A stretch of 64,000 nt of DNA from Catenovulum sp. 2E275. Its GTDB lineage: Bacteria; Pseudomonadota; Gammaproteobacteria; Enterobacterales; Alteromonadaceae. Positions 54,594-63,925 of the stretch are shown here, one piece after another. The position numbers and the translations under genes are program-made. The DNA lies in the NCBI RefSeq assembly GCF_025515275.1, contig NZ_JAOPFU010000017.1, forward strand, positions 1-64,000. The letters are read 5' to 3'. Below the pieces are notes generated by a model. It ran no database searches, was not told the DNA's origin, and saw only the letters and a program-made list of their open reading frames with translations. The first letter of the stretch is position 1. Each line of letters starts with the position of its first letter.

Positions 54594-55637
54594 ATGAAAT
54601 TTTGTCGTATTTTATCCGCAGCAGCGCTTGTGATTAGTACGTTAAGCAGCACATTGAGTTTTGCCGGCCAACCAAATCCACCGGGGCAAGTTAAAGCAGG
54701 TGAACAAGCTGTTAATCAGGCTTACCTGTTTGCACACATGACGCATGAAGATTATGGCCGTTTATATTATTCGGTAAGTTTAGATGGTTTACATTGGTAT
54801 AGATTAAATAATAGCGAGCGTGTACTAAATGATTATCAAGGTCATCCTGACATTACTAAAGGACCAGGTGGTAGTTACTATATTGCCGGTAATACCAGTG
54901 ATTCATCGCCAGAAATTAATATTTGGCGTTCAACCGATTTAATTAGCTGGCATAAGCATTCAACTTATACGCCTAATTTAAACGTAACTCCCGATTATCA
55001 GCCACTTCAGCGAATTGGTGCGCCTAAATTATTTTATGATAATGACAGTCAGCAATTTGTGATGAGCTGGCATACTCCTCACTTGGAAGGAACCAAAGCC
55101 GATCCTGAACGTTACTGGAATAGCCAGAGAACTCTGTATGTCACATCTAAAGATTTAAAAACCTTTAATTCTGTGCCACACAAATTATTTGACTGGGATA
55201 TAGGTACAATTGATGTATTTATTCGTAAAGCACAGGGTAAATATTGGAGCATTATCAAAGATGAACGCTATCCGACCTTAGACTGGCCAACAGGTAAAAC
55301 TATTCGTATCGCCAGTTCAGATAACTTATTGGGTCCATATACTAATTTAAGCGCGCCGATCAGCCCTAATTTTAGAGAAGCGCCTATGCTAATTCCTTCG
55401 CCTAACGGTAAAGCTTGGTATATGTATTATGAGCAATATCCGGGAGTATCTTACGGTTTATCGGTTGCTGATGATTTAAATGGGCCTTGGTATCAAATTT
55501 CGGGTTATACCTTTTTTGCTGATTGGGATAAATACTCAATGCCAGCTCAGTTAAGACATGGCTGCATGATTACGATTTCTAAAGCTGAATACAGCAAGTT
55601 GGTGGCTCAGTTTGGCATAGATAAAAGTGGTCGCTGA
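54594..55637 (+). CDS. Secreted GH43-like five-bladed propeller hydrolase
   Basis: A 347-residue exported protein (signal peptide ending near SFAGQ). The fold pattern is that of clan GH-F. Candidate catalytic residues are Asp86 in GHPDITKGPGG, Asp207 in GTIDVFI and Glu262 in NFREAPML, in the base-modulator-acid order of GH43. The blade motifs YYSVSLDGLHWYR and DLISWHKH are also typical. GH43 members release arabinose, xylose or galactose. The subfamily cannot be fixed by eye. It starts the enzyme run of the second locus and is 8 bases from the GH2 gene. Confidence 0.75.
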   Translation: MKFCRILSAAALVISTLSSTLSFAGQPNPPGQVKAGEQAVNQAYLFAHMTHEDYGRLYYSVSLDGLHWYRLNNSERVLNDYQGHPDITKGPGGSYYIAGNTSDSSPEINIWRSTDLISWHKHSTYTPNLNVTPDYQPLQRIGAPKLFYDNDSQQFVMSWHTPHLEGTKADPERYWNSQRTLYVTSKDLKTFNSVPHKLFDWDIGTIDVFIRKAQGKYWSIIKDERYPTLDWPTGKTIRIASSDNLLGPYTNLSAPISPNFREAPMLIPSPNGKAWYMYYEQYPGVSYGLSVADDLNGPWYQISGYTFFADWDKYSMPAQLRHGCMITISKAEYSKLVAQFGIDKSGR

Positions 55638-55645
55638 GGATTAAG

Positions 55646-57544
55646 ATGAGTAGCACAGTGACAATGTTCAAATCATTAAAATTAATGACTTATTTGGGTT
55701 TTCTGGTGTTATCTGGTCAAAGCTGGGCAGATAACAAACAAGTAAACTGGTCAATTCAAAAAGAGGTTATGTTGACTCAATGGGGTGAACAAATTACACC
55801 TCAAAACGCATGGCAACAATACCCAAGACCTCAACTCAAGCGGGATAATTGGCAGAATTTAAATGGACTATGGCAATATGCTGTCGTTGATCGCAAAGCC
55901 AGTGAACCTAATAGCTGGGATGGTCAAATTTTAGTTCCTTTTGCTATTGAAAGCCCGCTTTCAGGCGTTGCTAAACGTTTAAACCAGCAAGCACTTTGGT
56001 ATCAAACAGAGTTTAATTTCGATTTAAATTCTGCCCAAGCACAGATTTTGCATTTTGAAGCAGTTGATTATGCCTGCAAAATTTGGCTGAACGGCCATTT
56101 TGTTGGGGCGCATCAAGGTGGCAATTTACCTTTTAAACTGGATGTTAGTAACGCGATTCAGCAAGGCTCTAATCAATTGGTTGTAAGAGTGATTGATGAT
56201 ACAGATGCGCCCGACAGATATCAGTTACGAGGTAAACAAACTCAGGATAATCGGGGAATTTGGTACACACCTGTTTCTGGTATTTGGCAAACAGTCTGGC
56301 TTGAAAATGTCAATCCAATACATATCGACTCAATAAAAACACAGGCCGATGCTAATGGCCGGTTAAATATTAAAATGAATTTAGCCGGAGAACATCAATC
56401 CGTTACGGCCAAATTGCAGGTTTTATTTAACGGGCAGCCTGTTACATCGGCAGTTAGCCAAACCGGTGAGTTTAACTTAAAAGTAGATAATGTCAGCTTG
56501 TGGAGTCCGGCTAATCCAGCTTTATATGATTTAAAAATCAGCTTATTGGATAACAATAATCGAGTGCTTGACGAAGTGACTTCGTATACCGGATTTAGAA
56601 GTATTGGCCGCCAACAAGATGCAAAAGGTAACTGGCAGTTTACGTTAAATCATCAGCCAATATTTCACTGGGGGCCTTTAGATCAAGGCTGGTGGCCGGA
56701 TGGTTTATTAACACCACCAAGCGAAGCTGCGGTTTTATACGAAATGGATTATTTAAAGCGGGCTGGCTTTAATATGATCCGCAAACATAAAAAAGTGGAA
56801 TCACGCCGTTATTATTATCTGGCTGACAAATTAGGCTTTTTAGTTTGGCAAGATCAGGTTTCGGGTGGGGTTGATAGCAATGGTGGCAAACAGGAATGGC
56901 CAGTTTGGCATCAGGCTTCGCAAACTTATTCTGACAGGCTTAAAGGTGAGATTGAAGCTGCATGGCCATACTGGGCACACCAGCAATATATGACAGAGCT
57001 AAAAACCATGATGGATACGCTTTTTAATCATCCGAGCATTGTTGTATGGACCACTTTTAACGAGCGTTGGGGACAGCATAATACAATGGCGGTTGGTGAG
57101 TTTGTCGAACAATATGATCCCAGCCGGCATTTGAATATTGCCAGCGGCGGTAATTTTTTCCCGATTGGTGATATTGCTGATGCGCATCATTACCCTGAAC
57201 CCAAATTTTTATTAGATGCGACTGAGTTTGATGGCTATATCAAAGTTGTAGGTGAATTTGGCGGACACGGTTGGCCGGTACAAAACCATGTATGGGCACC
57301 GGAGCGGGAAAAAATGATTTATGGCAACATGCCTAAAACACTCAACGAATATCAAAGCCGTTATATTCGCTCAATTACTAATTTAGCTAAGCTTAAACAG
57401 CAAGGAATTTCTGCTGGGGTATATACCCAAACCAGTGATGTGGAAACCGAAATAAATGGTTTACTGACTTATGATCGTAAAGCAGAAAAAATAACCGCTG
57501 AGCAGCTTTATAAAATCCATCGTCAGGCAGGATTAATTAAATAA
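55646..57544 (+). CDS. Exported GH2 family glycosidase
   Basis: A 632-residue protein with signal peptide (to about SWA-DN). The jelly-roll sugar-binding domain (about 60-220) contains LWYQTEFNF and WLNGHFVGAHQGG. The Ig-like domain spans about 225-320. The TIM barrel (about 325-625) has acid/base Glu473 in TTFNERWGQ and nucleophile Glu537 in VVGEFGGHG. It lacks the extra C-terminal domains of large beta-galactosidases. GAGGA lies 6-8 bases before the ATG. GH2 enzymes cleave beta-galactosides, beta-glucuronides, beta-mannosides or beta-arabinosides; the neighbouring GH43 and GH93-like enzymes argue for arabinose/galactose side chains. Confidence 0.85.
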   Translation: MSSTVTMFKSLKLMTYLGFLVLSGQSWADNKQVNWSIQKEVMLTQWGEQITPQNAWQQYPRPQLKRDNWQNLNGLWQYAVVDRKASEPNSWDGQILVPFAIESPLSGVAKRLNQQALWYQTEFNFDLNSAQAQILHFEAVDYACKIWLNGHFVGAHQGGNLPFKLDVSNAIQQGSNQLVVRVIDDTDAPDRYQLRGKQTQDNRGIWYTPVSGIWQTVWLENVNPIHIDSIKTQADANGRLNIKMNLAGEHQSVTAKLQVLFNGQPVTSAVSQTGEFNLKVDNVSLWSPANPALYDLKISLLDNNNRVLDEVTSYTGFRSIGRQQDAKGNWQFTLNHQPIFHWGPLDQGWWPDGLLTPPSEAAVLYEMDYLKRAGFNMIRKHKKVESRRYYYLADKLGFLVWQDQVSGGVDSNGGKQEWPVWHQASQTYSDRLKGEIEAAWPYWAHQQYMTELKTMMDTLFNHPSIVVWTTFNERWGQHNTMAVGEFVEQYDPSRHLNIASGGNFFPIGDIADAHHYPEPKFLLDATEFDGYIKVVGEFGGHGWPVQNHVWAPEREKMIYGNMPKTLNEYQSRYIRSITNLAKLKQQGISAGVYTQTSDVETEINGLLTYDRKAEKITAEQLYKIHRQAGLIK

Positions 57545-57587
57545 GCAGAACAGAGTGAAAATGCCGTGTTTATACTCGGTTCTGCTT
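57543..57587 (+). repeat. Intergenic hairpin between GH2 and GH43 genes
   Basis: AAGCAGAAC (57543-57551) pairs with GTTCTGCTT (57579-57587) across a 27-base loop. No T-run follows. It may tune transcript processing within the operon. Confidence 0.5.
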
Positions 57588-57615
57588 AAACAAAATTTCA
57601 AATACAGGTATTAAT

Positions 57616-59091
57616 ATGAAAATAAATACATTAACTAAAAATATTATGTTGGGTTTAGGGTTTGCTGGGTTATTAAGCAGTGCTCAGGCTGCCCAATTAA
57701 CAATTGATTCAGTTGTGATTGATCAGCAAAAACAAAAAGTTGCTTCAAAAATAACTCATCAAACTCAAGCTCAGGTTTTACTGGCTGAGGCTAGAGCATC
57801 GTATCAAGTTACTGCTGAACTGAGATTAGATAAACCCGGGCAGGCTGGATTAATTTTTCGCTCATTCGCGGGTGAGCCGGGTTATATGACAGGTATTGAT
57901 ACGCAAAAACATACCGTATTTTTAAAAACGGCAGATAAAACCATTACTGAAAAAACGTTAAAAATAGAAACAAATCAATGGTATCAATTAAAGCTATTAG
58001 TAAAAAATAATCATTTTGTACTGTATTTAAATGACAAAGCAATTAACGCGGGAGATTACCCAAGTTACGATGCGATTGATAATAGTTATAGCTCTGGTCA
58101 TTTAGGGTTATTTTCAACGTCGGATAATGCCAGTATTCGCAATGTAACAGTATCTGATTACCAACCGCAAAATAATCAGGTAACTTATACGAATCCGGTG
58201 CAATTAAACTGTGCGGATCCGGGCATTTTAACTTATCTGTCGACTTATTATGCTTATTGTACTTATACGCCAGATTACCCGATGATGCGCCGTGGGATTC
58301 GCTTGTATACCTCAAAAGATTTGGTGAATTGGCAGGATCAAGGGTTTGCGCTTAAAAATGAAGATTCATGGGGAACATCACGCCACTGGGCACCTGATGT
58401 TATTGAGAAAAATGGCAAATTCTATATGTATTATGCAGTGGATGAAAGAATTGCAGTCGCTACTGCTGATTCACCCATGGGGCCTTTTGTACAGCAGGTA
58501 CAACAGCCAATGCAGCCAGATTCAATTAAAATAGATGCGCATGTCTTTACTGACGATGATGGTAAACAATATTTTTATTATGTTAGCTTTGATAATGGCA
58601 ACCATTTATGGGGCGCTGAATTAAACCAAGATATGATGTCAGTAAAAGAAGACACGATTACACATTTAATTGCCCCAACCGAAACATGGGAAACCCACAT
58701 GGCTAATGTGGCTGAAGGACCTGTTGTGATTAAACATAAAGGTTTGTATTACATGACATACTCTGGCAGCCATTTTGAAAGCCCTTATTATTCAATTGGT
58801 TATGCTGTCGCTAAGCATCCACTAGGTCCGTGGGAAAAATATAGTGGTAACCCAATAATGAAATCAACCACTTATGCTCATGGAACAGCTCACCATAGTT
58901 TAGCTAAATCACCTGATGGAAAAGAATGGTTTGTGGTTTATCACCAGCATTACAGTTTAACTCAAACCGAACCTCGTAAAATATCTATCGATAGAATGCG
59001 TTTTGTGCCGCAAGAAAATGGCCCTGATATTTTGCAAACTTGGGGTCCTACAGTTACGCCTCAGCCGATGCCAAGTGGTGTAGTTAAATAG
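57616..59091 (+). CDS. Exported GH43 glycosidase with N-terminal LamG/CBM66-like module
   Basis: A 491-residue protein. Signal peptide to about residue 25 (AQA), then a concanavalin-like beta-sandwich (about 27-182; AGLIFRSFAGEPGYMTGID and GHLGLFSTSDNASI). A GH43 propeller (about 190-470) follows with base Asp201 in CADPGI, modulator Asp307 in KIDAHVF and acid Glu367 in VAEGPVV. The similar sandwich domain in other GH32/GH43 enzymes binds terminal sugar residues. Probable alpha-L-arabinofuranosidase, beta-xylosidase or galactan-active enzyme; the locus favours an arabinose- or galactose-bearing substrate. Confidence 0.85.
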   Translation: MKINTLTKNIMLGLGFAGLLSSAQAAQLTIDSVVIDQQKQKVASKITHQTQAQVLLAEARASYQVTAELRLDKPGQAGLIFRSFAGEPGYMTGIDTQKHTVFLKTADKTITEKTLKIETNQWYQLKLLVKNNHFVLYLNDKAINAGDYPSYDAIDNSYSSGHLGLFSTSDNASIRNVTVSDYQPQNNQVTYTNPVQLNCADPGILTYLSTYYAYCTYTPDYPMMRRGIRLYTSKDLVNWQDQGFALKNEDSWGTSRHWAPDVIEKNGKFYMYYAVDERIAVATADSPMGPFVQQVQQPMQPDSIKIDAHVFTDDDGKQYFYYVSFDNGNHLWGAELNQDMMSVKEDTITHLIAPTETWETHMANVAEGPVVIKHKGLYYMTYSGSHFESPYYSIGYAVAKHPLGPWEKYSGNPIMKSTTYAHGTAHHSLAKSPDGKEWFVVYHQHYSLTQTEPRKISIDRMRFVPQENGPDILQTWGPTVTPQPMPSGVVK

Positions 59092-59161
59092 CCCTTTATT
59101 TTAAATGTTAATAATCCCTGTTTAAAATAATATATTTTGAGCAGGGTTATGTGAGGTTCTC

Positions 59162-60340
59162 ATGCTAAAAATAAATTATGCAGCGCTAGCATTAAGCTGT
59201 GCTTATGCAATGCTATTAAGTGGCTGCCATCAGGCAGATATCAACGCATCTAAAAACTTAGTTCAGGTTTCGGTTGAAGATTGGGGTAAGGCAAATAACC
59301 AAACTGTTCATTTATATACTTTAAAAAATGAGCAAGGGATGACAGTAAAAGTTTCTGATTGGGGTGGGTATCTTCAGTCGATTAAAGTGGCAGATAAAAA
59401 TGGGCAGTTCGAAGATGTATTAGTCGGTTATGATAGCTGGCCGGAATATTATAACGATTGCTGTTATGCAGGCCCAATTGTTGGCCGTTTTGGTAACCGG
59501 ATTGCGGGTGCCGAATTTGAAATTGATGGCGTGAAATATTCTTTATCTGCTAATGACGGTGGCGAAAATAAAGATATTAATCAACTTCATGGCGGCTTTA
59601 AAGGGTTGCATAAAAGACTATGGCAAAGTGAAGTGATACCCAATGGAGTGCAGTTAAGTTATTTGTCTAAAGATATGGAAGAAGGTTATCCGGGCAATTT
59701 ACAAATAAAACTAAACATAACATTAGACAATGATAATGCATTGAAGCTGGAATATTTTGCGACTACAGATAAAAAAACGCATGTTAATTTAACTTCACAT
59801 ACTTATATTAATTTAACCGGCGATATGAAATCAGATATTGAAAATCATATTTTGCAAATTAAAGCCGATAAAATAACCCCAGTAGATCACTATTTAATTC
59901 CAACAGGTGAATTAGCAAACGTGGTTGGTACACCATTTGATTTTACTCAGCCTAAAGAGATTGCCCAGGATATTCGTCAATCTAATCAACAACTAAAGTT
60001 TGCTGGCGGGCAGGATAAAAGGTTTGGTGGCTATGATCATAACTGGGTATTTACGGATTATGATGGTAGCTTAAAAAATCAGGTGAGCTTATATGAGCCG
60101 CAAAGTGGCCGTTTACTTGAAATTTATACTCAGGAACCTGCTATTCAGTTTTACTCTGGGAATTTTATGGATGGCACAATGACAGGCAAACAAGGTAAAC
60201 CGGTTTTGTTTAGATACGGTTTAGCACTTGAACCACAGCATTTTCCGGATAGCCCTAATCAAGCCAACTTTCCATCTACTTTGTTAAAACCGGGTGAAAC
60301 ATACCATACCGTTTCAAGTTATAAATTCAGCGTAAAATAA
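59162..60340 (+). CDS. Aldose 1-epimerase, lipoprotein form
   Basis: A 392-residue GalM-family mutarotase. A lipoprotein signal (LLSGCHQ, Cys21) sets it apart from the cytoplasmic E. coli enzyme, so it works in the periplasm. Motifs: VSDWGGYLQSIKV, GPIVGRFGNRIAGAEF, INQLHGGFKGL (catalytic His region), LTSHTYINLTGD and AIQFYSGNFMDG, with a Glu near ALEPQHFPDSPN acting as catalytic base. It speeds anomer interconversion of sugars released by the neighbouring glycosidases before uptake. Confidence 0.9.
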   Translation: MLKINYAALALSCAYAMLLSGCHQADINASKNLVQVSVEDWGKANNQTVHLYTLKNEQGMTVKVSDWGGYLQSIKVADKNGQFEDVLVGYDSWPEYYNDCCYAGPIVGRFGNRIAGAEFEIDGVKYSLSANDGGENKDINQLHGGFKGLHKRLWQSEVIPNGVQLSYLSKDMEEGYPGNLQIKLNITLDNDNALKLEYFATTDKKTHVNLTSHTYINLTGDMKSDIENHILQIKADKITPVDHYLIPTGELANVVGTPFDFTQPKEIAQDIRQSNQQLKFAGGQDKRFGGYDHNWVFTDYDGSLKNQVSLYEPQSGRLLEIYTQEPAIQFYSGNFMDGTMTGKQGKPVLFRYGLALEPQHFPDSPNQANFPSTLLKPGETYHTVSSYKFSVK

Positions 60341-60357
60341 TTAAAAGAGGCAATCAA

Positions 60358-61599
60358 ATGTACCATAAAAAAGCATTAATCGGTTTATTACTCAGCTCAG
60401 TATTAACCGCCTGTAGCAGTTCATCTGGCTCGAAACCTGCCGATACGTCAACCCCAGATACAGATGATAAGCTGACGGTTCAGCAGCAATGTGAATTAGA
60501 TACTTTTACCAATGCTGAGCAGGCGGCTGATATTCAAATTGAGTGGCAGCAGGATACGCTTCAACATGTTAATTCCGGCGTTTATTCCCGAGTACATAAA
60601 TTATCTGACGGACGTTTAATTTTAGTATATAGCGATGGTCCGGCTGTGGTTTATCGTATTAGTGAAGATAATGGTGATACTTGGTTGGCAGAGCAAACCG
60701 TTGCCGGTGGGGGCGAGTTATACAATTATACGAATGCTGAATTTATTGAATTAGCAGATGGAAGCTGGGTGTATGGCTGGAATGCTAGACCTAAAAATGA
60801 AAATGGGGAAGAAACATTTCAGATTAAACTGGCTATTTCGTACGATAAAGGTGAAACATGGCAAGCTGAGCAATTGATATTTTCAGCTGCTAATAAATTT
60901 GATCAAGGCGCATGGGAGCCTGCATTTTTGCAATTGCCATCTGGTGAATTACAAATTTATTTTGCTAATGAATTCCCGTTTGGTGGTGCCAGTCACGATC
61001 AGGAAATCAGTATGAAACGTTCTTTTGATAATGGGGTAACCTGGGGTGATACTGAAACTTTATCGTATCGTCAAGGCAGCCGAGATGGGATGCCTGTACC
61101 TATTTTATTAAATGACCAGTCAGAGATTGTTTTTGTGATTGAAGATAACGGTATTGCTGGCGAATTTAAGCCTGTCACGATTCGCTCTAGCTTGGCTGAT
61201 AACTGGATGTCAGGAGTTGTTGATGCTAATAGTGATAAGCGTGAACATGCATTGAGTCCTGAATTTCAGCTCGACTATGGCATTTATGCAGGTGCACCTT
61301 ATATTGCACAATTGCCAACCGGAGAAACCATTCTTTCAACACAAACCTCACAATGTCGCAAAGGTACATTGGCATTTATGCGAGTTTATTTGGGGGATGA
61401 TACAGCTCGTAATTTTGCTTATCCAACCACGCCTTTCACTACCGATTTAATTAAAGAAAATGGCGAATCTTTATGGAACGGCATCACCGTTTTGGATGAA
61501 AACACCATCATGGCAACCAGCTCGGTTAATACCGGAGATCCAGCCACACCAAACGGTATTTATGTGGTTAAAGGCAAAGTAATTCGTAATAACGGTTAA
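60358..61599 (+). CDS. Sialidase-fold (BNR) lipoprotein, possible GH93-type arabinanase
   Basis: A 413-residue lipoprotein (SVLTACSSS). The six-bladed propeller contains BNR-like Asp-boxes: SEDNGDTWLAE, SYDKGETWQAE and SFDNGVTWGDT. The segment GAWEPAFLQLPSGELQIYFANE matches the core blade of GH93 exo-arabinanases and related enzymes. A true GH33 sialidase is unlikely because no sialic acid catabolism genes are present and the arginine triad is not evident. It probably removes terminal arabino-units or related sugars at the cell surface or in the periplasm. It is 17 bases after the epimerase gene and is followed by a terminator. Confidence 0.7.
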   Translation: MYHKKALIGLLLSSVLTACSSSSGSKPADTSTPDTDDKLTVQQQCELDTFTNAEQAADIQIEWQQDTLQHVNSGVYSRVHKLSDGRLILVYSDGPAVVYRISEDNGDTWLAEQTVAGGGELYNYTNAEFIELADGSWVYGWNARPKNENGEETFQIKLAISYDKGETWQAEQLIFSAANKFDQGAWEPAFLQLPSGELQIYFANEFPFGGASHDQEISMKRSFDNGVTWGDTETLSYRQGSRDGMPVPILLNDQSEIVFVIEDNGIAGEFKPVTIRSSLADNWMSGVVDANSDKREHALSPEFQLDYGIYAGAPYIAQLPTGETILSTQTSQCRKGTLAFMRVYLGDDTARNFAYPTTPFTTDLIKENGESLWNGITVLDENTIMATSSVNTGDPATPNGIYVVKGKVIRNNG

Positions 61600-61626
61600 A
61601 TTAATTTCATATTTTATAAGTCTTTC

Positions 61627-61657
61627 AGCCCACAAAGTTTAGTTGTGGGCTGGTTTT
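61627..61657 (+). terminator. Terminator after the sialidase-fold lipoprotein gene
   Basis: AGCCCACAA (61627-61635) pairs with TTGTGGGCT (61643-61651), followed by GGTTTTA. Confidence 0.75.
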
Positions 61658-61775
61658 AGGCCGCTTAATTTCGGTTTAGTCATATTTGTTTTCAGAGCAA
61701 TTTAGGAGGTGAATTTATAAAATTTCTATTGGGGGAACAGTTAGAAATTTAAATTAACTATTAAAAGGTACAATT

Positions 61776-63734
61776 ATGAAAAAAATAATCAGTTTGTTAT
61801 GTATTTTGCTGTTTACTCAGGCACATGCAGCAGAAAATTTATTTGAAGATGAAACGTCTTTTTATCCAAGAATGATCCGATTAGCACACAATGGTGCTGC
61901 TAATAATACCCTGATTGCTAGCTTTGATGTGATCGGCGCTGGCTATATTTACAAAAGCACAGATGATGGTGAAAGTTGGAGTAAAATCTCAACGATAACA
62001 GAAAACGGATTTGCTAATACTTGTTGTAGTGAACTATATGAAATGCCGGTGAATATGGGAAGTATATCTGCCGGAACCTTGTTTTGGGCTGTATCAGCAC
62101 ATAATGGCACTCCGCCAGCTAACCGTGAAATTAAAATATATAAAAGTATCGATCAGGGACAAAGCTGGAGCTATTTTTCATCCCCGGTTTCAGGTTCAAC
62201 AGGTTTGTGGGAAGCTGAATTTATTATTGATGACTATGGTCGGTTAGTAATGTATTACGCCAGTGAAGAGCATAAATCTAATGGTTACAATCAACTTATC
62301 GCCCACAAAATATCGACCGATGGCGGCTTAACTTGGGGCAATGAAATTATTGATGTGGCAATGAATGATACGATTCAGCGTCCAGGGATGCCGACCATTA
62401 CTCAATTACCAAACGGTGATTATGTTATGGTTTATGAAATCTGCGGCGCGACTTATCACTGTGATGCTTTTTATAAAAAATCGACAGACGGGCTAAATTG
62501 GGGGGCGATAGCTCAACCCGGGACTCGAATTGAATCTGTTTCAGGCCATCATTTTTCTCACGCGCCAACGGTTACTTGGGTTGATAATGGCACTATCAAT
62601 GGCGAGTTGGTTGTAGGTGCTCAGGTATTACGAGACTCTGCTAATAATGATGTTTTTAAACAACACTCTGTTTATATGGTTAATAGTACCAATGGCGATG
62701 GTTTATGGGCAGAGCGAGCAGCACCTTTATTTGTTCCAAGCGATGGTACTAATCCGTGTAATAGCTACAGCCCTCAGTTTTTGCCTAGATTAAACGGTGA
62801 TGAAATTATACATATGACAAACAAAGAATGCCGTATGTATTCTGCAATTGCTGATTTTAATATACCTGTTAATGATGGTGCTTACCGATTAATAGCTAAA
62901 CATAGTGGTAAAGCGTTAGATGTAAGTGGTTGTTCTATTGCAAGCGGTGCCAATATTCAGCAGTGGCCATGGACGGGTGGTGAATGTCAGCGCTGGAGCC
63001 TTGAATATTTAGGTTCTGGAGATTACAAAATAACGTCAATCAATAGTGGGCAGGCACTTGAAGTAAGTGGTTGTTCAACGCTTAATGGCGGTAATGTACA
63101 GCAATATCCTTGGAGTGATGCAAATTGTCAGAAATGGAAAATTGAGCCTACAGGCAATAACTTTTACCGGTTAGTGAATAAACATTCAGGAAAAGTTTTA
63201 GATGTAGATACCTGTTCAATTAATGACGGACAAAATGTTCAACAGTGGGAATGGTTAGGGGGTGATTGTCAGCAATGGAAACTTGAGCCCGTTAGCCCCA
63301 ATACCATTGATGCTGGTGAATATAGCATTATATCTAAAAACAGTAATAAAGTTTTGGATGTGAGTGGCTGTGGAGCATCTGCCGGAGATAATGTTCAGCA
63401 ATGGCCATGGAGCGGGGCTGACTGCCAACGTTGGCAATTAACCGCCACCTCTGATGGTTTTTACCAAATTATCTCTAAAAATAGTAATTTAGCATTAGAT
63501 GTAGATGCCTGTTTAGCTGTTGATGGTCAAAATGTTCAGCAGTGGTCTGTTTCCAATGCTGATTGTCAGAAGTGGGGAATTGAACAAGTTGAAGCGGGTT
63601 ATTATAAAATATTTTCTAAAAATGGCGGTAAAGTTTTGGATGTGGACGCTTGCTCAACATTAGATGGTGCAAACGTACAAACTTGGCAGTGGATTGGTGG
63701 AGACTGTCAGCGCTGGAGTTTTAATCCGTTGTAA
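61776..63734 (+). CDS. Secreted GH93-like propeller enzyme with six ricin-type (CBM13) repeats
   Basis: A 652-residue exported protein (signal peptide to AHA-AEN). The sialidase-fold propeller (about 20-365) has Asp-box motifs STDDGESWSK, SIDQGQSWSY and STDGGLTWGN, and RPGMPTITQLPNGDYVMVYE, resembling exo-alpha-1,5-arabinanases of GH93. Six consecutive repeats of about 47 residues (about 370-652) follow, each with GKxLDVxxC, NVQQW and CQxW. They make two complete beta-trefoil CBM13 domains. A similar propeller-plus-ricin layout is known in actinobacterial arabinan enzymes. It lies about 175 bases after the preceding gene and probably has its own promoter. Confidence 0.8.
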   Translation: MKKIISLLCILLFTQAHAAENLFEDETSFYPRMIRLAHNGAANNTLIASFDVIGAGYIYKSTDDGESWSKISTITENGFANTCCSELYEMPVNMGSISAGTLFWAVSAHNGTPPANREIKIYKSIDQGQSWSYFSSPVSGSTGLWEAEFIIDDYGRLVMYYASEEHKSNGYNQLIAHKISTDGGLTWGNEIIDVAMNDTIQRPGMPTITQLPNGDYVMVYEICGATYHCDAFYKKSTDGLNWGAIAQPGTRIESVSGHHFSHAPTVTWVDNGTINGELVVGAQVLRDSANNDVFKQHSVYMVNSTNGDGLWAERAAPLFVPSDGTNPCNSYSPQFLPRLNGDEIIHMTNKECRMYSAIADFNIPVNDGAYRLIAKHSGKALDVSGCSIASGANIQQWPWTGGECQRWSLEYLGSGDYKITSINSGQALEVSGCSTLNGGNVQQYPWSDANCQKWKIEPTGNNFYRLVNKHSGKVLDVDTCSINDGQNVQQWEWLGGDCQQWKLEPVSPNTIDAGEYSIISKNSNKVLDVSGCGASAGDNVQQWPWSGADCQRWQLTATSDGFYQIISKNSNLALDVDACLAVDGQNVQQWSVSNADCQKWGIEQVEAGYYKIFSKNGGKVLDVDACSTLDGANVQTWQWIGGDCQRWSFNPL

Positions 63735-63759
63735 TCTTCATTGATTAAGAACATCGTTA

Positions 63760-63785
63760 AGCCTTTCCAATCGAAAGGCTTTTTT
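63760..63785 (+). terminator. Rho-independent terminator after the GH93-like gene
   Basis: AGCCTTTC (63760-63767) pairs with GAAAGGCT (63773-63780) followed directly by a T-run. Confidence 0.92.
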
Positions 63786-63925
63786 ATCCTTATTAAATAA
63801 TCCCAACATGCAATTTTAATTTGAACGGAAAATACCACCATTAAAGATTTATGTAATATTTTGGTTTTTATTTTGTTAAAGTTGATCGTGTTAGATAGGA
63901 ATAAACATAATAATAAGGCGGGGTT

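Noticed and set aside
54594-55637. GH117 neoagarobiosidase interpretation of the small propeller
   Set aside because: The catalytic triad order and lack of agar- or carrageenan-related genes nearby fit a GH43-type enzyme better.
60358-63734. Sialidase (GH33) interpretation of the two BNR proteins
   Set aside because: Asp-boxes occur in many propellers; no sialic acid uptake or lyase genes are present and the neighbouring enzymes suit an arabinose-rich glycan.
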